From Amycolatopsis vancoresmycina (lineage in GTDB: Bacteria > Actinomycetota > Actinomycetes > Mycobacteriales > Pseudonocardiaceae): a DNA stretch of 64,000 nt. Shown here piece by piece: positions 20,077 to 28,224 of this stretch. The stretch is from the NCBI RefSeq assembly GCF_000716785.1, contig NZ_JNYY01000020.1, forward strand, positions 62,001 to 126,000, read 5' to 3'. The notes beneath the pieces were generated by a model. It worked only from the letters and a program-made list of their open reading frames with translations. It did not search any database and was not told where the DNA came from. The position numbers and the translations under genes were made by a program. Numbering within the stretch: position 1 is the stretch's first letter; every line of letters starts with the position of its first letter.

Positions 20077-20843
20077 CGACTTCGGTGCGTCTCACGGGAG
20101 CGGTGGCCGCGGAGTGGACGAAGCTCTGGTCGGTCCGGGCGACGTGGTGGTGCCTGGCCACTGGGACTGCTTTGATGCTGGGCTACGGAACGTTGTCGGC
20201 CATAGCCCAGCACTACGAGACAGACCCGCAGAGCGCCCCGACGATCACCCTGGGCGGCGCGGTGTACCTGACGCAGTTCGCGGTGATAGCCCTGGCAACG
20301 CTGTTCGTGACAAGCGAGTACACCGGCGGCGGCATCCGATCGACCCTGCTGTGGACCCCGGTCCGCTCAAGGGTGGTCCTCGCGAAGGCGGCGGTGCTGC
20401 TGCCGGTGCTGTTCGCGTACGGAGTGGCGCTTTCGTGCGCGGCCATGGCGTTGACGGAGCTGGCGAAGGACGGCCACGGCCTGCCGATGTCATTCGCGGC
20501 AGGGTTCACAACGGCATCGGGCATGGGCGGCTACTTCGCCCTGCTCGGGTTGCTGTGCACGGGAATCGGCTGGGCATTGCGCAGCGCGGCGGGGACGTTG
20601 GTGTCGGTGATCGTGCTGCTGGTGCCGTTGCCGCTGATCGTGGCGTCGTTGGGATGGCCGGAGGCGATACCGTATTTCCCGGGCATCGCGGGCATCAACG
20701 CGATGGTGGAGGCGGGCAAACCCAACCCGGTGACGATGACGGTGGCACCGTACGCACCTTGGACGGGCTTGGCGATCGACGTAGCCTGGGCAGCGGCGGC
20801 ACTCTTGGCGGGCGCGGCGGTGCTGCGCCGCCGAGACGCCTGA
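20073..20843 (+). CDS. ABC-2 type exporter, permease subunit
   Basis: 256 aa with about six membrane spans (WWCLATGTALMLGYGTLSAI first, a terminal ALLAGAAVL span last). The segment VTSEYTGGGIRSTLLWTPVR between spans two and three is typical of ABC-2 permeases in actinobacteria. Start ATG overlaps the ATPase stop. Substrate unknown. Confidence 0.9.
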   Translation: MTTSVRLTGAVAAEWTKLWSVRATWWCLATGTALMLGYGTLSAIAQHYETDPQSAPTITLGGAVYLTQFAVIALATLFVTSEYTGGGIRSTLLWTPVRSRVVLAKAAVLLPVLFAYGVALSCAAMALTELAKDGHGLPMSFAAGFTTASGMGGYFALLGLLCTGIGWALRSAAGTLVSVIVLLVPLPLIVASLGWPEAIPYFPGIAGINAMVEAGKPNPVTMTVAPYAPWTGLAIDVAWAAAALLAGAAVLRRRDA

Positions 20844-21020
20844 CCCGGCCTTTTTGGTCGGGGCGGCGCCAAAGCCGGGCGGCCTCACAGGAGCCGGTTG
20901 CCAGCAGGTCACTACCCACCCCAACCAGCCTCCACCGCTCCCCCACCCTCTCCGGGGGGCGTCCCCAGTCCAGTTTATCGGCACCGCCCGACACAGCCGG
21001 CAAAATCCCTCGTTCTCCGA

Positions 21021-21058
21021 CCGGTTGTCCACATCACGACGGGGGTGTGGACAACCGG
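21021..21058. promoter_or_regulatory. Inverted pair of DnaA-box-like sites
   Basis: TTGTCCACA at 21025-21033 and its complement TGTGGACAA at 21046-21054, inside 13-bp perfect arms with a 12-bp spacer. TTGTCCACA is the preferred DnaA box of high-GC actinobacteria. It lies in the 450-bp gap between convergent ABC permease and response-regulator genes. The same geometry recurs at 58964-59003. Confidence 0.6.
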
Positions 21059-21136
21059 GCCGCGCCAGTCGACGTCACGGCGACCGTTGCGCGAAATCCG
21101 GCGGTCGCCCGAGCGCTGTTGCCATTTGGCGGCTGA

Positions 21137-21283
21137 TCACCGCGAGCAGGCGCACCCCCAGTGCCGACGAAGGGTGCCGCGCAGCAATTCGCCATCCACG
21201 GCGATCACAGCCGAGATGGGATCGTCGGTGTCGCGGTTGGTGGGGCCGTCCAGCAAACAGGCTTCGCCGGCCTCGGGTCGCAT
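21137..21283 (-). CDS. Possible 48-aa small ORF downstream of response regulator
   Basis: ATG frame 11 bp after the response-regulator stop, encoding 48 residues that end in HWGCACSR. No ribosome site is obvious and I recognise no family. Apart from this and the DnaA-like pair, the 20844-21293 gap shows nothing. It may be a gene remnant or chance. Confidence 0.2.
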   Translation of the reverse strand: MRPEAGEACLLDGPTNRDTDDPISAVIAVDGELLRGTLRRHWGCACSR

Positions 21284-21293
21284 CAACGCGGGG

Positions 21294-21968
21294 TCACGGC
21301 CCGGCGACCGCCGCGTCTCCCCCCACCAAGCCCGCCTCGTAAGCCGTGATCGCCGCCTGGACCCGGTTCTTCACGCCGAGGCGGGTCAGGATCGTGCTCA
21401 CGTGTGCCTTCACCGTGCCCTCGACGACGAACATCTTCGCCGCTATGTCCGCATTGGACAGTCCGGATCCCAGCAGTGTCAGCACTTCCCGCTCGCGCGG
21501 AGTCAGCACGGCGATCCGCTCACGGGCCGCCGCCGCGCGAGCCAGCTGGCCGCCCGACAAGCGGGCGATCACGCGCTGCGCCACCTTCGGCGAGAGGAAC
21601 GCGGCCCCGCCGGCGACCGCGTGGATGCCGGCCAGCAGTTCGCGCGGGTCTCCCGACTTCAGCAGGAAGCCGCCCGCGCCCAGGGCCAGTGCGCGCTCGA
21701 TGTAGTCGTCCTCGCCGAACGTGGTCAGCATGATCACGCCGGTGGCCGGCAACAGCCGCCGGATCTCGGCGGCCGCGCCGAGGCCGTCCAGGCCCGGCAT
21801 CCGGATGTCCAGCAGCACGACGTCGGGGTGCGTGGCGAGGACCTGCGAGACCGCCGAACGGCCATCGGCGGCCTCGGCGACGACCTCGATCTCCGCGTCG
21901 GCGGCGAGGATCGCCGCCACTCCCGCCCGCATCAGCGCTTCGTCGTCGGCCAGCACGACCCTGATCAC
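21294..21968 (-). CDS. Response regulator, NarL/LuxR family
   Basis: 224 aa. Receiver domain with acidic pair ADDE, phosphoacceptor Asp54 in VVLLDIRMPG, switch Thr in IMLTTFGE and Lys in FLLKSGD. LuxR-type HTH at about 155-215 (LTPREREVLTLLGSGLSN). GTG start overlaps the kinase stop as GTGA and is preceded by GAGGGGGC. Partner is the histidine kinase just upstream; the convergent ABC exporter is a likely target. Confidence 0.93.
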   Translation of the reverse strand: MIRVVLADDEALMRAGVAAILAADAEIEVVAEAADGRSAVSQVLATHPDVVLLDIRMPGLDGLGAAAEIRRLLPATGVIMLTTFGEDDYIERALALGAGGFLLKSGDPRELLAGIHAVAGGAAFLSPKVAQRVIARLSGGQLARAAAARERIAVLTPREREVLTLLGSGLSNADIAAKMFVVEGTVKAHVSTILTRLGVKNRVQAAITAYEAGLVGGDAAVAGP

Positions 21969-23530
21969 GATGCCCCCTCGGCGAACTTGTCCTTGGCAAT
22001 CAGTTTCCCATCGGCGAAGCACAGCCGGTAGGCGGCGTAGTCGTTGTCGAGCCACGATCGGCCCGTGCCGTAGTACTCGCACGCGACGCCGGCCACCACC
22101 GGCACCGGTGGCTCGCCGTGCACGGGGCGAGCCGAACGCTGGTGCTCGGGCAGCCGCGGCGCCACCTCGGCCCGGGACTGCCCGATCCGCAGCCCGTCGT
22201 AAACCGGCCCGGGCAGCTCCGAGGAGTTCCACTGGTACAGGAAGACGACGCCGCTCACCGCGAGCACCACGCCGAACAGCCCGCACGGCACGGCGATCGC
22301 CTGGACCAGGCTGCGCCGCACATCCCGGCGGGCCAGCTCCAAAGCCCGGGCCGAAGTCGATTGCCCGGGCTCGTCGTCGTCGACCTCCCGTTCGGCCGGC
22401 GCCGCATCGTGCGGCAGCCGCGCGGTGACGGCGAAGCCGCCTTCGAGTGGACCGGCCCGCAACGTGCCGCCGACGAGCCGGGCACGTTCGCGCAGGCCGA
22501 TCAGCCCGACCTGCCCGGACGCGGCCCCGGGCAACGGCCCGGCGGGCGGCCGCGCGTTGACGACGCTGACGTCGGTCCGCGCGCCGGCGCTGGTCACCCG
22601 CACCGTCACGGCGGCACCCGGCGCGTGCTTCGCCACGTTCGTCAGTGCTTCCTGGACCACGCGGTAGGCGGCCCGGGCGACCATCGGCGGCGCCGCATCG
22701 ACGTCCACTGTGGACTCGATGGCCAGGCCGGACGCCCGCGCCCGCGCGATCAGCTCGCCGAGGTCGCCCTGCACCGGCTCCACCGGGGCGGCGTCCTCGC
22801 GCAGCACGCCGATGATTTCCCGCAGCCGCTCGGTCGCCGCCGCGGCGCTGGTCCGCAGCTGCCCGGCCGCGTCGCGCTGGGTGTCGTCGAGCCCGCCCGC
22901 GACCTCCAGCGCGGCGGCGCGGACGGCGATCAGGCTCAGCTCGTGACCCAGCGAGTCGTGCATGTCGCCGGCGATCCGCGCGCGCTCGCGCAGCCGCGCC
23001 TGCTCGGCGATCAGCCGCTGCCGGCTTTCCATCTCCTCGGCCCGGCGCCAGCCGGTGCGGGCGAGTTCGCCGCGGACCCGGACGTACCGGCCGAGCAACC
23101 ACGGCGACAGCCCGGCGAACACGAGGATCGCCACCATCGCCGCCCAGTCACCGAGGCCATCGGGCCCGACGAGCAGCGCCAGCGGCAGGCCGAGGACCGT
23201 GACGGCAACCCCGATCAGCACGCCCGGCCGGGCCCGCTCCATCCGCAGCCCGGCTTGGTAGCTCATCGCGACCAGCACGAACACCACCCACACCGGCACG
23301 TGGTCGCCGAACGGGAACGGCACGGCGAGCGCCCCGGCCAGCGCGATGCCGAGCGAGACGACCGGGTACCGCCGCGCGGTGGCCACCGAGCCCACGACGA
23401 CGGCGAGCCCGCCGACGATCTCCCAGGGCGACCGGATGTTGACGGTGTCGGCGACGACGACGAACGCGAGGAACAGCCCGAGCAGCACGTCGAACACCAC
23501 GCGCCACCGGCGCTTCGTGACCTCCCGCAC
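21965..23530 (-). CDS. Sensor histidine kinase with extra C-terminal membrane span and extracytoplasmic domain
   Basis: About 521 aa from GTG 23530; a TTG at 23581 is possible but less likely. N-terminal four to six membrane helices (to about residue 150), then a HisKA_3 helix with phosphoacceptor His191 in AGDMHDSLGHE. The ATPase domain includes NVAKHAPG and GLIGLRERARLVGG. Unusually, the protein continues past it: basic linker, a membrane span about 411-433 (GLFGVVLAVSGVVFLYQW) and a final 85 residues likely outside the cell, ending YRLCFADGKLIAKDKF. Two Cys in that tail might pair. Coupled to the response regulator by a 4-bp overlap. Confidence 0.88.
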   Translation of the reverse strand: MREVTKRRWRVVFDVLLGLFLAFVVVADTVNIRSPWEIVGGLAVVVGSVATARRYPVVSLGIALAGALAVPFPFGDHVPVWVVFVLVAMSYQAGLRMERARPGVLIGVAVTVLGLPLALLVGPDGLGDWAAMVAILVFAGLSPWLLGRYVRVRGELARTGWRRAEEMESRQRLIAEQARLRERARIAGDMHDSLGHELSLIAVRAAALEVAGGLDDTQRDAAGQLRTSAAAATERLREIIGVLREDAAPVEPVQGDLGELIARARASGLAIESTVDVDAAPPMVARAAYRVVQEALTNVAKHAPGAAVTVRVTSAGARTDVSVVNARPPAGPLPGAASGQVGLIGLRERARLVGGTLRAGPLEGGFAVTARLPHDAAPAEREVDDDEPGQSTSARALELARRDVRRSLVQAIAVPCGLFGVVLAVSGVVFLYQWNSSELPGPVYDGLRIGQSRAEVAPRLPEHQRSARPVHGEPPVPVVAGVACEYYGTGRSWLDNDYAAYRLCFADGKLIAKDKFAEGAS

Positions 23531-23693
23531 GGGTTCGAAGCTACAAGCCCGTGACCGCGGCCGACCACTGCCGGAAGTCAAGGGTTCAGGCGGCCCGGCG
23601 ACTTCACCGTCCGCGGCCAGGACAGCGCGAACCCGCCGGTTTGGCGACGGTTCATCGAGTTACGACCCACGGTGGCCGAGTTCCGGCGCGCTC

Positions 23694-23971
23694 GTGAGCA
23701 GTGCCCTCGACCTAGAGCGCCGCTCACAGAGAGCAGTGCTCTCACTTTGGAGCACCAGGCACAGGCGGCCGTGAGCAGTGCTCTCGACGCAGAGCGATGC
23801 GCCCCACGCCCACCCGGACGCCGCCGACCGTGAGCAGCGCTCTCTAAAGCAAGCACCGCTCGCCAAACATGCGTGAGCAGTGCTCTCGAAAGCAAGCAGC
23901 GCTCACCAGTCTTTGTGAGCAGTGCTCTCGAAGCCGAGCACCGCCCTCAGCCAGGCGAGAGCAGTGCTCAC
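23694..23971. repeat. Array of about seven 34-nt GTGAGC...GCTCAC units
   Basis: Units start at 23694, 23729, 23771, 23830, 23873, 23915 and 23957. The typical unit opens GTGAGCAGTGCTCTCGA and closes GCAGCGCTCAC, so each can fold into a hairpin; GAGCAGTGCTC is itself near-palindromic. Units at 23911-23930 and 23956-23975 are inverted copies matching at 19 of 20 positions. Spacing varies from 35 to 59 bp with short unrelated spacers. The 23531-24103 gap has no convincing gene; this array is its main content. Confidence 0.85.
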
Positions 23972-24089
23972 AAAGAAGCCCTGGCGCCCTGCCGCGGGCC
24001 GGGCCGGGCGGGGCAGGTGGGCCGAGAGCGCCGACACGGCCGACGGACCTCTCCCTGCGCATATCCGCACGGGAGCGCCCGCGGTGTTG

Positions 24090-24106
24090 CATGATGATCC
24101 ATCATG
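24090..24106. promoter_or_regulatory. Palindrome overlapping a start codon
   Basis: CATGATG-atc-CATCATG, 7-bp perfect arms, whose last three bases are the ATG of the 69-aa gene. There is no Shine-Dalgarno sequence in front, so the mRNA may be leaderless or initiation may be controlled by a repressor or hairpin here. Confidence 0.4.
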
Positions 24107-24313
24107 GCCGAGCGCACACTCGCCGACCAGTTGGGCGGCTACCTCCCCGAAGGCATCGAGGCCCTCGAAGAGCACGAGCGGCAGGACCTCGCCGACGCCC
24201 TGCGCGACGCGCGCAGACGGCAGGCGAAAGCGCTCGCCGAGGCGGGCGAAGAGGGCCTCCGGTACGTCCCCGCACTGCTGCGCGGCGCGGTCCGGAAGGC
24301 GGTCGGCCTATGA
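24104..24313 (+). CDS. Small conserved-looking helical protein (unknown), first gene of three-ORF operon
   Basis: 69 aa, strongly helical and charged: MAERTLADQLGGYLPEGIEA, then a Glu/Arg/Ala-rich stretch. No known family recognised. Its TGA overlaps the ATG of the 58-aa repeat ORF. No ribosome site precedes it (see the palindrome at the start codon). Good codon bias supports coding. Confidence 0.6.
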   Translation: MAERTLADQLGGYLPEGIEALEEHERQDLADALRDARRRQAKALAEAGEEGLRYVPALLRGAVRKAVGL

Positions 24314-24486
24314 CCACGCTCCTCACGACACCATCGCAAGGCGGCCGACCTGCGACCGCCCTCCCACACAGCACCGACCGCAAGGCGATCGGCCAGCGAC
24401 CACGCTCCTTCACGGCACGATCGCAGGGCGGCCGACCTGCGACCGCCCTCCCACACAGCACCGACCGCAAGGCGGACGACCGGTGA
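24310..24486 (+). CDS. 58-aa ORF built from a tandem repeat, linking two genes
   Basis: ATG overlaps the previous stop (ATGA) and its TGA overlaps the next start (GTGA), so it fits exactly between its neighbours. The protein contains SQGGRPATALPHSTDRKA twice, 29 residues apart, from an 87-bp DNA duplication. The composition (Arg, Pro, Ser, Thr) suggests a disordered peptide. It may be a real coupled gene or an in-frame insertion that preserves coupling; I cannot decide. Confidence 0.4.
   Translation: MTTLLTTPSQGGRPATALPHSTDRKAIGQRPRSFTARSQGGRPATALPHSTDRKADDR
24333..24474. repeat. 87-bp imperfect tandem duplication
   Basis: 24333-24387 recurs at 24420-24474 with one A/G difference over 55 bp, and the flanks (gaccacgctcct...) are also related, giving a period of 87 bp (29 codons). 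The duplication keeps the reading frame of the 58-aa ORF. Confidence 0.85.
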
Positions 24487-25232
24487 CCGCGGCGAACTAC
24501 GCGGCCGAGGCGGAGATCCTCAAACTCGCCCGCGTCCTCGACGTCGAGCCCGCGCGGCTCGAGTACCTCACCACCGTCGATCCCGACGACCTGCGAGCCT
24601 TCCGGGACCAGGTCACCGACACGCTGTTCGACGCCAACGCCGCCGCACTGCAGCGGATGGCTCTCGCCGCGCGAGTGGTCCCGGTCGGCGTGCTCGCCAA
24701 GATCGCCGAGAAAGTCTTCGGCCCGCTGCTGTGCGCGCGGATCGCCGGGCTGGTCGACGTCTCGCGCGGGGTCGACGTCGCCAAGCGGCTCAGCCCGCGG
24801 TTCCTCGCCGAGGTCGCCGCGGAGCTCGATCCGCGGCGTGCCAGCGCCATCATCAGCCGCATTCCGCTCGACACCGTTCTCGCCGTCGCCGCCGAACTGG
24901 CGAGCAAAGAGGACTGGATCACCCTCGGCCGGTTCGTCGGTCACCTGCCCGACCTCACCGTGCGGCGCGCCCTCGAAGGGATCGACGACCCGGCGCTGCT
25001 GCGGATCGCCTTCGTGCTCGATGACAAGGACCGCATCGACCACGTCGTCGGCCTGCTGCCAGCCCACCGGCTCGGGCGGCTGGTCACCGCGGCGGCCGCC
25101 GACGAAGACCTCTGGGTGCCCGCGCTGGATCTGCTGACCCACCTCACCGAAGCCCGCCGGGCCACCCTCGTGCCGATGCTCGGCGGGCTGCCCGGCGGGT
25201 TCCGGGAACGCGTTCAGGCGACGATCAAGTAG
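24483..25232 (+). CDS. Helical-repeat protein of unknown function (MgtE-N/FliG-like repeats)
   Basis: 249 aa, GTG start. Predicted all-helical. From about residue 100 it has repeated units of the kind LDPRRASAIISRIPLDTVLA and LPDLTVRRALEGIDDPALLR, resembling the helical repeats of the MgtE N-terminal and FliG middle domains. No membrane span, so not itself a Mg2+ channel. Third ORF of the operon starting at 24104; its 3' end overlaps the convergent small membrane protein gene by 19 bp. Confidence 0.65.
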   Translation: MTAANYAAEAEILKLARVLDVEPARLEYLTTVDPDDLRAFRDQVTDTLFDANAAALQRMALAARVVPVGVLAKIAEKVFGPLLCARIAGLVDVSRGVDVAKRLSPRFLAEVAAELDPRRASAIISRIPLDTVLAVAAELASKEDWITLGRFVGHLPDLTVRRALEGIDDPALLRIAFVLDDKDRIDHVVGLLPAHRLGRLVTAAAADEDLWVPALDLLTHLTEARRATLVPMLGGLPGGFRERVQATIK

Positions 25233-25435
25233 ATCCCGTAGCCGACGATCGCCGCGCACGCGGTGAAGCAGACCACCGCGCCGGCCAGTGGGCCGGTGCC
25301 CGAGCTGCCCGCCTCGCGTGCCGATTCGCGTTGCGAGAGGCCGACCACGCCGAAGGAAAAGAGGCTCGTCAGCACGACGACCGAAGCCAGCGCGACGACG
25401 AAGACGAGACCGAGGGAACCCCAATTGATGTGCAC
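25214..25435 (-). CDS. Small two-span membrane protein downstream of pit
   Basis: 73 aa, GTG start with GAGGAG seven bases upstream. Two membrane helices: LGLVFVVALASVVVLTSLFS and GPLAGAVVCFTACAAIVGYG, separated by a short polar loop. It begins 8 bp after the phosphate transporter gene stop, so it is co-transcribed. Streptomyces pit genes also have a small downstream gene of unknown role; an accessory subunit is inferred. Confidence 0.8.
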   Translation of the reverse strand: MHINWGSLGLVFVVALASVVVLTSLFSFGVVGLSQRESAREAGSSGTGPLAGAVVCFTACAAIVGYGIYLIVA

Positions 25436-25443
25436 GGTGCTCC

Positions 25444-26571
25444 TCAGGCGTTGGCCGGCTGCGTGACGCCGGGCTCGGGCTCGTGGATGGAGTTCGCGTT
25501 GACCGGGTTCCGCCGGGACGCCAGGTAGATACCCAGCGCGACGACGACCCCCGCCAGGCCGACCAGCACCGTGCCCCAGGTCCCGAGCGTCGAGATCTCG
25601 GCTGCGAGCGCGCCGACGATCGCGGCAGCCGGCAGCGTCAGCGCCCAGGCGAGGACCATCCGGCCGGCGACGCCCCAGCGGACTTCGGCGAGCCTGCGGC
25701 CGAGCCCGGAGCCGATGATGCCGCCGGAGCAGACGTGCGTGGTGGACAGTGCGAACCCGAGGTGCGCCGACGTCAGGATGACCGCGGCCGCGCTGGTTTC
25801 CGCCGCGAAGCCCTGCGGGGTCTGGATTTCGGTGAGCTTCTTGCCCATCGTCTGGATGATCCGCCAGCCGCCGAGGTAGGTGCCGAGCGCGATCGCGGTG
25901 CCGGCGGTGAGGATCACCCACAGCGGCGGCCCGGAGTTCGGCGCGAGCGAGCCGGACGCGATCAGCGTCAGCGTGATGACACCCATGGTCTTCTGCGCGT
26001 CGTTCGTCCCGTGTGCCAGCGACACCAGGGACGCCGACGCGATCTGGCCCGCCTTGAACGTCCGGCCCACCGTGTCCTGCTTCGCGCGGGCGGTGATCCG
26101 GTAGACGAGGAAGGTGCCCAGGGTCGCGACGATCCCGGCGACGATCGGCGAGGCGAGCGCGGGGATCAGGACCTTCTCGACGACCTTCCCGAAGTGGACG
26201 GCGTCGGAGCCGGACGCGATCCAGGTGGCGCCGATCAGGCCGCCGAACAGCGCGTGCGACGAGCTCGACGGCAGCCCGATCAGCCACGTCAGCAAGTTCC
26301 AGACGATGGCGCCGACGAGCCCGGCGAAGATGATCACCGGCGTCACCTTCGTGTCGTCGACGATCCCGCCGGAGATCGTCTTCGCGACCTCGACCGAAAG
26401 GAAGGCGCCGACCAGGTTCAGCACGGCGGACACACCGACCGCGACCTTCGGCTTGAGCGCCCCGGTGGCGATGGACGTGGCCATCGCGTTGGCGGTGTCG
26501 TGGAAGCCGTTGGTGAAGTCGAAGGCGAGCGCCGCGACGATCACCACCAGCACGATGAGGGAGAAGTCCAT
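25444..26571 (-). CDS. pit: Low-affinity inorganic phosphate transporter, PiT family
   Basis: 375 aa with about ten membrane helices. Both PiT signature halves are present: GFHDTANAMATSI near residue 22 and AHGTNDAQKTMG near residue 200, plus SSSHALFGGLIG. Start chosen at ATG 26571 (MDFSLIV) rather than the frame-extending 26604. Transports metal-phosphate with protons. A candidate PHO box lies about 80 bp upstream. Confidence 0.93.
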   Translation of the reverse strand: MDFSLIVLVVIVAALAFDFTNGFHDTANAMATSIATGALKPKVAVGVSAVLNLVGAFLSVEVAKTISGGIVDDTKVTPVIIFAGLVGAIVWNLLTWLIGLPSSSSHALFGGLIGATWIASGSDAVHFGKVVEKVLIPALASPIVAGIVATLGTFLVYRITARAKQDTVGRTFKAGQIASASLVSLAHGTNDAQKTMGVITLTLIASGSLAPNSGPPLWVILTAGTAIALGTYLGGWRIIQTMGKKLTEIQTPQGFAAETSAAAVILTSAHLGFALSTTHVCSGGIIGSGLGRRLAEVRWGVAGRMVLAWALTLPAAAIVGALAAEISTLGTWGTVLVGLAGVVVALGIYLASRRNPVNANSIHEPEPGVTQPANA

Positions 26572-26648
26572 GAGCGGCTCTCTTCCGTTGCTGTTCGTTA
26601 GCAACGCTACTGATCAACGGAACGGACTCCGATCCCTGTCGTGTGACG

Positions 26649-26670
26649 GCTCCCTGAACTCTCGATGAAC
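26649..26670 (-). promoter_or_regulatory. Candidate PHO box upstream of pit
   Basis: Read on the minus strand: GTTCATCGAGA followed directly by GTTCAGGGAGC, two 11-nt direct-repeat units like the GTTCACC-type units bound by PhoP in Streptomyces. The position, about 80 bp before the pit start, is appropriate. The match is partial (GTTCA conserved, following bases not). Confidence 0.4.
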
Positions 26671-26865
26671 CGGTGTCAGTACCTTCGCAATCAGCCGGAA
26701 GAGGCATCGGTGAAAGCGCTTTTTCAACGGCCGCATCGGCGCTCGCCATTGTCACCCGTCACAACGAACCCCGGACAACTCTGAGCGTTTTCCCAGGTCG
26801 CTTCCCCCGTTCTGTGACCGATCATGATATGCGTCACGTACTGACGGGTAACTGGAGGCAACGGA

Positions 26866-27732
26866 ATGCGGGTCACCAACGGCGGTGTCAAGCGAACCCT
26901 GGCCGTGCTCGCCGCGGCGCTCACCTTCGGCGCGGTCGCGCCGTCGGTCGCCGACGCGGCGACGGGCAGCGGCTGGAACGACTGGGCCTGCCGGCCCACG
27001 GCGGCGCACCCCCAGCCCGTCGTGCTGGTGCACGGCCTCGGCGCGAACGACTCCGTCAACTGGTTCTTCCACGCGCCGAAGATCGCCGGCGCCGGGTACT
27101 GCGTGTTCTCGCTGACCTACGGCACCGGCATCCTCGGCCCGGGCGTCGGCGGCCTCGCGTCGATGCGCGACAGCGCGGCGCAACTCGGCCGGTTCGTCGA
27201 CCGGGTCACGACCGCGACGGGCGCGGCGAAGGTCGACATCGTCGGCCACTCCGAAGGCAGCACGATGCCCGCGTACTACCTCAAGTACGGCGGCGGCGCA
27301 GCGAAAGTGGCCCACTTCGTCGGCTTCGGCGCGAACTACCGCGGCACCACCCTGGGCGGCCTCGACGCGCTCGCCGAAGCCCTGCTCACGACGGTGCCGG
27401 GCCTGGGCGCGATCCTGAAGACGGCCTGCGGCGCCTGCACGGAATACCTGGCCCCCTCGGCCTTCCTGGACGACCTCGCCCGCGGCGGCGTCCACGTGGC
27501 CGGCCCGGCGTACACGAGCATCGTGAGCAAGTACGACGAGGTGGTGACGCCGTACACGAGCGGCATCCTGAACGAGCCGGGCGCGACGGACATCGTGCTG
27601 CAGGACTTCTGCCCGTCCGACGCCGCCGGTCACCTCGGCCAGGCGATCGACCCGAACGTCACGGGCCTGATCCTGCACGCGCTCGACGCGAGCCACGCGC
27701 CGTCGTGCACACCGTTCACCCTGCCGCTGTGA
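26866..27732 (+). CDS. Secreted lipase/esterase (alpha/beta hydrolase)
   Basis: 288 aa with an N-terminal signal peptide (about residues 1-31, ending VADAA). Oxyanion-hole segment VLVHGLGAN, nucleophile Ser129 in GHSEGS, later Asp in SKYDEVVTPY and His in DAAGHLGQ complete the triad. Cysteines at CGAC and CPSD suggest disulfides. Good ribosome site GGAGG before ATG. Close to the LipA-type extracellular lipases of actinobacteria; substrate not determined. Confidence 0.88.
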   Translation: MRVTNGGVKRTLAVLAAALTFGAVAPSVADAATGSGWNDWACRPTAAHPQPVVLVHGLGANDSVNWFFHAPKIAGAGYCVFSLTYGTGILGPGVGGLASMRDSAAQLGRFVDRVTTATGAAKVDIVGHSEGSTMPAYYLKYGGGAAKVAHFVGFGANYRGTTLGGLDALAEALLTTVPGLGAILKTACGACTEYLAPSAFLDDLARGGVHVAGPAYTSIVSKYDEVVTPYTSGILNEPGATDIVLQDFCPSDAAGHLGQAIDPNVTGLILHALDASHAPSCTPFTLPL

Positions 27733-28219
27733 ACGGCACCGCGGCGGCGTGCTCCCACGGTCCGCCGCGGTAGTGCCAGACGTCGAGCCCGGTCGCGGTC
27801 GCCGTGCCGGGGCCGGGCTCGCGGCGCACGGCTTCGAGCGTGGCGGCCGCGACGTCCGGGCCGACCTTGCTCTGGACCGTCACGTGCGGCTTGAACGGCT
27901 GCGCGTCCTGGCGGGTGAGCCACGCCGACCAGCGCGCCCGCAACGCGGCGTGCAGCCGGAGCAGCGCGGTGGACTCGACGTCGAGGGCGACCCCGCGCCC
28001 GAGCGACCGGACCCGGGCCACCGTCAGCTCGAACGGCCCGTCCGCCACCTCGGCGCAGTCGGCGAGGACGGTCGCCAGGTGCTCGCCCGGGAGCGCGTGG
28101 AACAGGGTCAGGTGGGCGTCGACGAGCTGCCGCTCCAGCGGGAACCAGCGGCGCCGCAACGCATTCCACGCCGTTTGCGCGCGCTCGTCGACGGCGAGGG
28201 TCACGACCAGCGGCGGCAC
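27716..28219 (-). CDS. 2H phosphoesterase, 2'-5' RNA ligase-like
   Basis: 167 aa with the two HxT motifs of the 2H superfamily: HLTLFHA and HVTVQSK. GTG start chosen 5 bp after the hutI stop, giving PPLVVTLAVDERAQ; so it rides at the end of the hut operon. Members act as cyclic phosphodiesterases or RNA ligases; a link to histidine breakdown is not obvious. It overlaps the lipase gene tail to tail by 17 bp. Confidence 0.82.
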   Translation of the reverse strand: MPPLVVTLAVDERAQTAWNALRRRWFPLERQLVDAHLTLFHALPGEHLATVLADCAEVADGPFELTVARVRSLGRGVALDVESTALLRLHAALRARWSAWLTRQDAQPFKPHVTVQSKVGPDVAAATLEAVRREPGPGTATATGLDVWHYRGGPWEHAAAVPFTAAG

Positions 28220-28224
28220 GGTGA

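Noticed and set aside
23578..23895. 105-aa minus-strand ORF through the repeat array
   Set aside because: Its sequence is translated repeat (ALLTxxxRAVLALES-like) without a ribosome site.
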